A stretch of 8,122 nt of DNA from positions 1 to 8,122 of the forward strand of contig JAQUUM010000049.1 of assembly GCA_028693885.1 (NCBI GenBank). The letters are read 5' to 3'. This DNA comes from Bacilli bacterium. GTDB lineage: Bacteria > Bacillota_I > Bacilli_A > ML615J-28 > CAG-698. The position numbers were made by a program, and so were the translations under genes. Below are positions 1 through 5,020 of the stretch, piece after piece. Every line of letters starts with the position of its first letter. Position 1 is the stretch's first letter. The notes beneath the pieces are model-generated. The model was not told where the DNA came from and ran no database searches. It saw only the letters and a program-made list of their open reading frames with translations.

Positions 1-463
1 CAACAGCTCCTGCAAAATCACTTGTTAGATACCATCCTAAAAACTCAAAATACTGTCTAGAAGGATTTCTTAAAGTAATAGGTAAATCTTCACTTGTAAA
101 AGTAGTTTTGTTTAAACTAGAATTTACGCCTCCGTTTAAATTATATGTTATATCATAACTAATAGGAGTTATAATTTCTTCTTCCCACAAAGCATAAAGC
201 GTGTAGTCTTTTGCTTGAGTTAAACTAGAAATTATATCACCACTAAAGTCACTCGTTTCATACCAACCTAAAAAGATATTAGCTTCTTTAGTTGGTGCAA
301 GCAAACTCAAAGGAAGTTCACTTTCTGTAAAAGTTTCTTTATATCCGCTAGGCAACACTCCACCATTCAAATTATAAGTTATATTAAAACTCTCTTCAGT
401 TTTTTTACATCCTACTAATAATACACTAAGCATTACTAATACTATTAATAAAGTTTTTTTCAT
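1..463 (-). CDS. InlB B-repeat (Listeria-Bacteroides repeat) lipoprotein, partial at 3' end
   Basis: The first 154 residues of a secreted lipoprotein are visible and the gene runs off the window edge. It starts at ATG 463, with a GGAGGG ribosome site 4 bases upstream. The N-terminus is MKKT, a hydrophobic stretch, and the lipobox LVGC with the cysteine at residue 19, so the mature protein should be lipid-anchored on the outer face of the membrane. Two copies of a roughly 75-residue repeat follow. Each begins with ITYNLNGG (residues 28-35 and 105-112) and contains FLGWY.TSDF (64-73 and 141-150); the first ends in YTLYALW. This is the Flg_new/InlB B-repeat pattern, a beta-grasp-like surface module. 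Function beyond a surface or adhesin-like role cannot be inferred. A well-formed promoter lies directly upstream (484-512). The family is common in low-GC Gram-positive and Mollicutes genomes. Confidence 0.9.
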   Translation of the reverse strand, partial: MKKTLLIVLVMLSVLLVGCKKTEESFNITYNLNGGVLPSGYKETFTESELPLSLLAPTKEANIFLGWYETSDFSGDIISSLTQAKDYTLYALWEEEIITPISYDITYNLNGGVNSSLNKTTFTSEDLPITLRNPSRQYFEFLGWYLTSDFAGAV

Positions 464-483
464 AATTCCCTCCACTGACTTTA

Positions 484-512
484 ATTCTATCACATTTTTG
501 TTGTTTGTTTAA
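484..512 (-). promoter_or_regulatory. Promoter of the InlB-repeat lipoprotein gene
   Basis: On the minus strand there is a -35-like TTAAAC (507-512), a 17-base spacer and a -10 TAGAAT (484-489). The -10 is extended as TGTGATAGAAT. Transcription would start near 477, giving a leader of about 14 bases that just holds the GGAGGG ribosome site. Most of this promoter lies within the 30-bp direct repeat. Confidence 0.6.
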
Positions 513-517
513 GTGTT
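488..517. repeat. Direct repeat, copy 1 (left boundary of the restriction-modification block)
   Basis: The 30-bp sequence begins TATCACATTTTT and ends GTTTAAGTGTT. It recurs at 4946-4974 in the same orientation with a single T deleted and no other difference. It also carries the lipoprotein promoter. The two copies bracket the small membrane protein and the four restriction-modification genes. Confidence 0.8.
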
Positions 518-529
518 TATTAAAAAATA

Positions 530-558
530 AAACCTATTCTTTCCGTTAGAATAAGTTT
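530..558 (-). terminator. Intrinsic terminator downstream of the small membrane protein gene
   Basis: An 11-bp stem is formed by 530-540 (AAACCTATTCT) and 548-558 (AGAATAAGTTT) with a 7-base loop. The single non-Watson-Crick pair is a G.U wobble on the minus strand but a C-A mismatch on the plus strand. On the minus strand the stem runs into a T-rich tail (GGTTTTATTTTTT). Both points favour minus-strand use, ending transcription of the 659-1192 gene. The stem resembles the terminator at 6533-6567. Confidence 0.75.
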
Positions 559-586
559 GTTTTTTATAATTTGCTAAAAATTCCTA

Positions 587-612
587 TACCGATTACACGT
601 ACCGATTACACG
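587..612. repeat. Tandem 13-bp repeat, two perfect units
   Basis: The unit TACCGATTACACG occurs twice with no gap (587-599 and 600-612). It is unusually GC-rich for this AT-rich intergenic region, which otherwise holds a terminator and short AT palindromes. It lies between the stop codon of the small membrane protein and its terminator. No function is evident from the sequence. Confidence 0.85.
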
Positions 613-658
613 GCAAATTTAAATTTCGGATTTTATCTCTATTATAAAATCTCTACTT

Positions 659-1192
659 TCACCCAAGAAAACTAACATTAATTATGTTTTTTTTATCAGC
701 ATTTTTTATATCTACATCACTAGAAGAATCTGAAATTTCATTAATTCTCATTTTCTTTTTTACAATTTTAAGATTAATAATGATAAAAATAGTTATCCTT
801 TTATTTATATTCAAATCATTTTTAAAATTAACAATTGTTTCAACTAAATCGCCTGGTTCAAGCACCACAGTAGAATTAGAGATTTCTTGAAAAGAATAGC
901 TCTGAAATTTTGGTGAAAAAGTTGCTCTTGATAAAGATTTAATAAATTGTTGCGATTCTGAATAATAGTACAAACTTTTGAGATAATACCCTACAGTGCT
1001 GATTGTAAATTTAATATCTCCTGTATTAATGATTTGAAAACAACCATTATCTTTAAAAATAATTTTATGATTTGCTCTTTTCGACCTGTTAGCTAAATAT
1101 AGCGAAACAACTATAGCTAAAAAAGTTAAAAGCGATGTTATTCCCAAAAACATTTCTTCAATACCAAATTCCCAATTTGCAATTAAAAACAT
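659..1192 (-). CDS. Hypothetical single-pass membrane protein
   Basis: I do not recognise this 177-residue protein. The chosen start is ATG 1192, preceded by AGGAGG with a 5-base spacer; a TTG at 1207 in the same frame lies upstream of that ribosome site and is unlikely. One transmembrane helix is visible at about residues 14-34 (FLGITSLLTFLAIVVSLYLA). It is followed by NRSKR, which by the positive-inside rule places the C-terminal part in the cytoplasm. Residues 42-145 look beta-rich, with an NTG turn (56-58) and LEPGD (111-115), a pattern seen in Ig-like domains of uncharacterised membrane-anchored proteins. The tail (150-172) is polar and charged. The gene lies inside the direct-repeat-bounded block, 209 bases downstream of the last methyltransferase, with a likely promoter of its own and a terminator after it. 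A role in defence is only guilt by association. Confidence 0.8.
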   Translation of the reverse strand: MFLIANWEFGIEEMFLGITSLLTFLAIVVSLYLANRSKRANHKIIFKDNGCFQIINTGDIKFTISTVGYYLKSLYYYSESQQFIKSLSRATFSPKFQSYSFQEISNSTVVLEPGDLVETIVNFKNDLNINKRITIFIIINLKIVKKKMRINEISDSSSDVDIKNADKKNIINVSFLG

Positions 1193-1368
1193 TTGCGCCT
1201 CCTGCAATTATACATTTTTGTGTGAATAAATTTATATTAGTTAATCTCTTAAATCTAGTATAATATTGACTATCTTCAACTTATTTCTAATAATTCCTTT
1301 TAAATTTGTTTTATTTTTATTTCATAAGCAATTTAAATTATCTCTATAATTTTATGTAATACTAACCA

Positions 1369-1379
1369 ATTATATCACA
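1369..1379 (-). promoter_or_regulatory. Extended -10 promoter for the small membrane protein gene
   Basis: On the minus strand this reads TGTGATATAAT, a perfect TATAAT with the same TGTGA extension seen at 484-494 and 4897-4907. No convincing -35 box lies 16-18 bases upstream; extended -10 promoters can work without one. The predicted leader to ATG 1192 is about 170 bases. The 1193-1401 gap holds no other gene that I can support. Confidence 0.5.
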
Positions 1380-1401
1380 TTACCTTTTTTTATAAAACTA
1401 T

Positions 1402-2118
1402 TTATGTTTGATTTTCAATTCTCCTATAAGAATTAAAATAGAATTGTTTCTCTTTTTCTATTCCAATAAATTTTCTCCCTAATCTTGTTGCAACTACACC
1501 AGTTGTTCCACTTCCCATAAAAGGATCTAGTACTAATTGTTCTTTATTTGTAGTAGCTTTTATAATCCTTTCTAATAAGCATTCTGGTTTTTGAGTCGGA
1601 TGATATCCATATTTCTTTTCACTACTTTGTACTGAAGGCAAAATCCAAACATCTTGTAATTCTTCATTACCTATTTTATACATTTCACTATAATTAAAAA
1701 TATGGCCTTTTCCTTTATCAGCCCAAATAATAAATTCATATGAAAACTTTAATTTATTTTTATATATTAGTGGTGGTGGATCCACCTTTTTCCATATCAC
1801 TACATTAATAATTTTAAACCCTATTTCATCCATTATTCTTTTTATATTGAAAATATTATGATGTGTTCCTGATACCCAAATACTACACTTATCTTTTAAT
1901 ATTCGAAAACATTGGTTTAACCAATTTTTTGTGAACACCTCAATGTTTTCATAATTCTCCTTTTTATCCCATTCACCTTTATTAACAGATACTACTTTAC
2001 CACTAGATATACTCTTTCCACCATTAGAAAGAAAATACGGCGGATCAGCAAAGATCATATCAACTGACTCACTATCAATAGAATTCATAACTTCTACACA
2101 ATCACCATTATATAACAA
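1402..2118 (-). CDS. Second DpnA-like beta-class DNA adenine-N6 methyltransferase
   Basis: This is a site-specific DNA methyltransferase of the beta class, transferring a methyl group from S-adenosylmethionine to adenine N6. The catalytic motif ADPPYFLSNGG comes near the N-terminus and the AdoMet-binding motif LDPFMGSGTTG near the C-terminus, with HPTQKP between, which is the beta order. I favour TTG 2118 (238 residues) because AAAGGGG lies 8 bases before it. A GTG at 2127 abuts that same ribosome site and would add three residues. The protein shares VSVNKGEWDK and other blocks with the upstream DpnA-like enzyme (2998-3828). It differs in the region after motif VIII, having PPPLIYKNKLKFSYEFIIWA where the other has PAPNLGCRCFTHSTETIIWA, and in a shorter putative target-recognition region before HPTQKP. 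Its specificity may therefore differ from GATC. It is the last gene of the operon, 47 bases after the endonuclease, behind an inverted repeat. Confidence 0.9.
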   Translation of the reverse strand: MLYNGDCVEVMNSIDSESVDMIFADPPYFLSNGGKSISSGKVVSVNKGEWDKKENYENIEVFTKNWLNQCFRILKDKCSIWVSGTHHNIFNIKRIMDEIGFKIINVVIWKKVDPPPLIYKNKLKFSYEFIIWADKGKGHIFNYSEMYKIGNEELQDVWILPSVQSSEKKYGYHPTQKPECLLERIIKATTNKEQLVLDPFMGSGTTGVVATRLGRKFIGIEKEKQFYFNSYRRIENQT

Positions 2119-2129
2119 AAAAACCACCC

Positions 2130-2150
2130 CTTTAATATATATTATTAAAG
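2130..2150. promoter_or_regulatory. Perfect 8-5-8 inverted repeat before the second DpnA-like gene
   Basis: The arms CTTTAATA (2130-2137) and TATTAAAG (2143-2150) are perfectly complementary around a 5-base spacer. The repeat fills much of the short gap between the endonuclease stop and the fourth gene. In the transcript its 3' arm runs directly into the ribosome site (TTAAAGGGG), so it could act as an RNA hairpin that partly hides that site. As DNA it has the same 21-bp geometry as the repeat at 4879-4899 and could be an operator. A true terminator is unlikely, because no T tract follows. Confidence 0.5.
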
Positions 2151-2165
2151 AAATGGTTATTACTT

Positions 2166-3011
2166 TTATTTAATTTTTTTTAAAATTATGTCATTCTCCA
2201 AATCATCAATTGAATATAAATCTTCTAATACATCAAATGTTTCTTCTAAGTTTTTCCTTGCTGATTTCCAACCTATACCATCGGTAAACCATACAAACTT
2301 AAACCCGCTAATATTTTTAGATTCTAACGCAATCATTTTATAACTACGCGCAGTTTCATTTAGTTTTGAACCATTACTACTATAAAAATTACATTCTATT
2401 GCATAAATACAAGACTCAGTTTTTACAACAAAATCAAACCTTTTTGCACTTTTTCCAGCATTAGAAATGCTGGCTAAATCTAGCCCCCATTTACTTTCAA
2501 TATCCTTTAAATACATTTCTTTGAAATACGTTAGATTAGATTTTTTCAAATATCCTTCAAGGATATTTTCCATTAAATGTCCACCACGATTTTTTCTTCC
2601 ATTTGAATTCAACCCTGATTCAACACCTAAAACATAATCTACCAAATTATTAACAAGTCTATTTGATATAAGCTCAAAAAGTCCCGTTTTTCTCATAAAC
2701 ATTTTATATTCATCAACTGTATAATTCATTTTATTAAAATTAAAATTATAAGTTCCTTCTTCATCTATTGCAATAATTTCTTTTTCTCTTTTTGCAAGCA
2801 AAATAGGAATGCATTTTAGAATTTGAGGGTAATCTTTAAGTAATTTTTCAAAATCTTTCTCAATGTTTTTAGAACCAATAAGACTATTCATTATATTCAA
2901 TTCAACTTTAATTTTTTCAACTTCCTTATATACTTTATCAAAATCAACGTAGTATTTATAATCGGCTACGCTTTCTTTAAATTTACTTAACCAATCATTA
3001 AAATTTCTCAT
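2166..3011 (-). CDS. dpnB: DpnII-family type II restriction endonuclease (GATC)
   Basis: This restriction enzyme is expected to cut double-stranded DNA at unmethylated GATC, as DpnII/MboI do. The 281-residue protein matches DpnII as I recall it along its whole length. Diagnostic blocks are LNIMNSLIGSKNI (38-50), NRLVNNLVDYVLGVE (117-131), GRKNRGGHLMEN (138-149), KRFDFVVK (190-197) and GSKLNETARSYKMIA (214-228). The likely PD-(D/E)XK-type catalytic residues are D193 in RFDF, then E206 and N208 in ECN; DpnII likewise has EVN, with Asn in place of the usual Lys. I choose ATG 3011, 9 bases after GAGG, giving MRNFNDWL. A TTG at 3017 would sit only 3 bases from that site. The start overlaps the end of the upstream methyltransferase by 14 bases, which suggests translational coupling and delayed synthesis of the nuclease. 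The gene contains no GATC. Confidence 0.95.
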   Translation of the reverse strand: MRNFNDWLSKFKESVADYKYYVDFDKVYKEVEKIKVELNIMNSLIGSKNIEKDFEKLLKDYPQILKCIPILLAKREKEIIAIDEEGTYNFNFNKMNYTVDEYKMFMRKTGLFELISNRLVNNLVDYVLGVESGLNSNGRKNRGGHLMENILEGYLKKSNLTYFKEMYLKDIESKWGLDLASISNAGKSAKRFDFVVKTESCIYAIECNFYSSNGSKLNETARSYKMIALESKNISGFKFVWFTDGIGWKSARKNLEETFDVLEDLYSIDDLENDIILKKIK

Positions 3012-3828
3012 TCTCAATTACCTCATATCTTTTCTTTGTTAAATTCAAATATTCTATATCATTATCAATTCCAATATAATTTCTACCTAAGATAGTGCAT
3101 GCAATTCCAGTTGAGCCACTTCCATTAAAGGGATCTAAAACAATATCATTTTCTTTTGTAGATGCAAGTATTATTCTCTTTAAAAGTTCTAAAGGTTTTT
3201 GTGTAGGATGTTTGCCTTCTTTTTTCTCTCTTCTTGGAGTGGTACTTATCTTCCAAACAATCGGTTCATCTTCACTAAACTCCCAAACATCTTTCATTTG
3301 TTTTCCGCCGTTGATTTCTTTCATTAGAGGATAGTCAAAACAATGCTTGCCTTTCTTTTTTTCAGTTAGTTGTTTCCTAGCCCAAATTATCGTTTCAGTA
3401 GAATGAGTAAAACATCTACATCCAAGATTAGGCGCAGGATTAGATTTTTGCCATATGATATTATTGATAATCGAGAACCCTTCCATTTCTAGTGCTACTC
3501 CGATTGCATAAACACTATGCAATGTAGCAGAAATCCATATAGTACCATTATCATTTAATGCTTCTCTGCAAAGAGCTATCCAATCGCGATGATAAGCAAT
3601 CTTTTCTTCTATTGTCTTCGCTTTATCCCATTCACCTTTATTAACAGATACTTGTCTTCCGCTTTGACAAGAAATCCCGCCACTAGACAAAAAATAAGGA
3701 GGATCAGCAAAAATCATATCGATAGATTTTCCTTCAATTTTTTTCAATAAGGAAAATGAATCACCATGTAATAGTTTGAACTTAGAATTATTTATATATA
3801 TATCTTTTTCTAATCCATTTAATATCAT
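2998..3828 (-). CDS. dpnA: DpnA-like beta-class DNA adenine methyltransferase (M2 of the DpnII-type system)
   Basis: This 276-residue beta-class adenine-N6 methyltransferase occupies the dpnA position, between the Dam-like methyltransferase and the endonuclease. The catalytic motif ADPPYFLSSGG is at 41-51, NPAPNLGCRCFTHSTETIIWA at about 130-150, KHPTQKP at 206-212 and the AdoMet-binding LDPFNGSGSTG at 231-241. In the pneumococcal DpnII system, DpnA methylates GATC and can also act on single-stranded DNA, protecting incoming transforming DNA; the same role here is inference. The start is ATG 3828. Its AGGAG site overlaps the TAG stop of the upstream gene, and the gap between the two genes is only 10 bases, so they form one operon and are probably coupled in translation. 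A 31-base stretch is identical to the second DpnA-like gene (3622-3652 versus 1963-1993), evidence of duplication or gene conversion. Confidence 0.93.
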   Translation of the reverse strand: MILNGLEKDIYINNSKFKLLHGDSFSLLKKIEGKSIDMIFADPPYFLSSGGISCQSGRQVSVNKGEWDKAKTIEEKIAYHRDWIALCREALNDNGTIWISATLHSVYAIGVALEMEGFSIINNIIWQKSNPAPNLGCRCFTHSTETIIWARKQLTEKKKGKHCFDYPLMKEINGGKQMKDVWEFSEDEPIVWKISTTPRREKKEGKHPTQKPLELLKRIILASTKENDIVLDPFNGSGSTGIACTILGRNYIGIDNDIEYLNLTKKRYEVIENEKF

Positions 3829-3838
3829 TTATCGACTC

Positions 3839-4879
3839 CTAGTAATTAGTAATTATTACTTCTTCCACTTCTCCACGGCCTTCTGCTTTTGAATTAATCA
3901 TCCTCTTAGCTTTAATAATCGTGATATTAAATCCGGCATACAACTTATTTATATATTTTGTATTATGATTACTAAGCATTACTTTAACACCCCTATTAGA
4001 TAATTCTTTATAAACTCTAGCAAGTCTTGCTTGAGTTTCTTTTCCAAAAGAATCTTTAGAATATGAAGTAAATGTATCTTTATCATCTAAAGTATCATAC
4101 GGTGGATCGAAGTAAACAAAGTCTCCTTCTTTAGCAGGTTTTACTGCTTCTTCAAAATCGGTATTAGAAACATTAATATCTCTATTTGAAAAATAATTTC
4201 TTAGTAGTAACATATTATCTCTATCATATGTATTGACTTTTGATTTCCTAGCAGATGGAACATTGAAGTATCCATTAGAATTTACTCTATATAATCCGTT
4301 ATAACAAGCTTTATTCAAATAAATCATTCTGGCTGCTCTTTCATACATTGATAGTCTTTTAAAATCATCAGCCCTATCCAAAGCACGAATCTTATAATAG
4401 TACTCTTCGTTATGATTTTCTTCGTGTTCTTCTAATTTGTTTAATAACTTGATATACATATTAGAATCTTTAAAGCAATTATAAACACATACTAACTCGC
4501 TATTAGAATCATTTATGTATGCTTTTTCAGGAGCTAAATATAAAAACAACGCTCCGCCTCCTACAAAAGGCTCAAAATAGTTTTCATATTCCTTAGGCAT
4601 TAACTCGCAAATTTTATTAAGAATTTGAGTTTTACCACCAGCCCATTTAACAAATGGACGCATTTTTTTTACATTTGTTAAATCCATCAAATTCTTAATT
4701 TCAATATTTAATGCTCCACTTATTTTTTCAATTGTTTCTAAAGTCACGTTTAGTTTTCCTTTCTCAATTTTTGATATCTGCGTTCTGTCTATTCCTGATA
4801 ACTGAGAAAATTCAATCTGTGAATACATTTTGGAATTTCTTAAGTCTCTAACTCTATTTCCAAATATTTCTTGAATCAT
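3839..4879 (-). CDS. dpnM: XRE helix-turn-helix / Dam-family adenine methyltransferase fusion (M1 of the DpnII-type system)
   Basis: This 346-residue protein joins two modules. Residues about 6-65 are an XRE/Cro-C1 helix-turn-helix domain (VRDLRNSKMYSQIEFSQLSG, then RTQISKIEKGKLNVTLETI), of the kind found in restriction-modification controller proteins. Residues 73-346 are a complete Dam/DpnM alpha-class adenine methyltransferase for GATC: FVKWAGGKTQ (76-85), FEPFVGGGALF (103-113), the catalytic DPPY (258-261) and the C-terminal EVEEVIITNY. As I recall it, classical DpnM begins with the methyltransferase domain and has no such extension. I choose ATG 4879, with GGGTGA 5 bases upstream. A GTG at 4906 in the same frame overlaps the probable -10 box and is rejected. 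This is the first gene of the four-gene operon. A perfect inverted repeat over its promoter and ribosome site suggests autoregulation by the helix-turn-helix domain. Domain assignments are secure; the autoregulation is inference. Confidence 0.95.
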   Translation of the reverse strand: MIQEIFGNRVRDLRNSKMYSQIEFSQLSGIDRTQISKIEKGKLNVTLETIEKISGALNIEIKNLMDLTNVKKMRPFVKWAGGKTQILNKICELMPKEYENYFEPFVGGGALFLYLAPEKAYINDSNSELVCVYNCFKDSNMYIKLLNKLEEHEENHNEEYYYKIRALDRADDFKRLSMYERAARMIYLNKACYNGLYRVNSNGYFNVPSARKSKVNTYDRDNMLLLRNYFSNRDINVSNTDFEEAVKPAKEGDFVYFDPPYDTLDDKDTFTSYSKDSFGKETQARLARVYKELSNRGVKVMLSNHNTKYINKLYAGFNITIIKAKRMINSKAEGRGEVEEVIITNY

Positions 4880-4899
4880 ATATATCACCCAGATATATA
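4879..4899. promoter_or_regulatory. Candidate operator: perfect 8-5-8 inverted repeat at the start of the methyltransferase operon
   Basis: On the plus strand the arms are TATATATC (4879-4886) and GATATATA (4892-4899) with spacer ACCCA. The repeat covers the region from the start codon edge, through the GGGTGA ribosome site, into the -10 box at 4897-4902. A protein bound there would block transcription, and an RNA hairpin would hide the ribosome site. The natural candidate is the helix-turn-helix domain of the gene it controls. AT-rich arms make chance occurrence more likely than in balanced DNA. Confidence 0.5.
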
Positions 4900-4907
4900 G
4901 TATCACA
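4897..4907 (-). promoter_or_regulatory. Extended -10 promoter of the restriction-modification operon
   Basis: The minus strand reads TGTGATACTAT, with -10 TACTAT (4897-4902) and the TGTGA extension shared with 484-494 and 1369-1379. The -35 region is poor: TTGTGG lies 20 bases upstream, which is too far for an ideal site. The predicted leader to ATG 4879 is only about 11 bases. A small dyad, CACA-AA-TGTG (4904-4913), overlaps the upstream edge. The 4880-5020 gap also holds repeat copy 2, whose weaker TTAAAC-16-TAAAAA could be a second promoter. Confidence 0.5.
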
Positions 4908-4945
4908 AATGTGCATTAAAAGCCACAATTAATATTTTTATTTTT

Positions 4946-4974
4946 TATCACATTTTGTTGTTTGTTTAAGTGTT
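4946..4974. repeat. Direct repeat, copy 2 (right boundary of the restriction-modification block)
   Basis: These 29 bp match 488-517 in the same orientation, with one T missing from the T run and every other base the same. The copy lies between the rmuC stop and the methyltransferase operon. The -35-like TTAAAC is kept, but the sequence beyond the repeat gives TAAAAA instead of TAGAAT as -10, so promoter activity here is probably weaker. Outside the core the two copies diverge at once. Confidence 0.8.
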
Positions 4975-5020
4975 AATTGATATTACAGATTTTAAGGCCA
5001 AAGTATTATATTTTCTCTTA

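Noticed and set aside
629..651. 8-bp stem (GATTTTAT / ATAAAATC) just after the small membrane protein stop, as a terminator
   Set aside because: The stem is entirely AT-rich apart from one pair and no T tract follows on the minus strand. The stem at 530-558 is a better terminator.
684..890. Plus-strand open frame of 68 codons
   Set aside because: It is antisense to the small membrane protein gene, is rich in Ile/Phe/Leu as expected from reverse-complemented Lys/Asn codons, and has no family features.
1193..1207. TTG 1207 as start of the small membrane protein, and the TATAAT at 1207-1212 as its promoter
   Set aside because: The AGGAGG site lies between TTG 1207 and ATG 1192 and serves ATG 1192. 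A promoter at 1207-1212 would start transcription inside the ribosome site and lacks a -35 box.
1208..1401. Possible small gene or gene remnant in the gap after the last methyltransferase
   Set aside because: Only frames of about a dozen codons without a suitably spaced ribosome site were found, and no recognisable protein fragments.
3012..3017. TTG 3017 as endonuclease start
   Set aside because: Only 3 bases separate it from GAGG. ATG 3011 has normal spacing and fits the DpnII N-terminus.
4880..4906. GTG 4906 as start of the helix-turn-helix/methyltransferase gene
   Set aside because: It overlaps the probable -10 box, has no ribosome site, and ATG 4879 has GGGTGA at good spacing and begins the helix-turn-helix domain.
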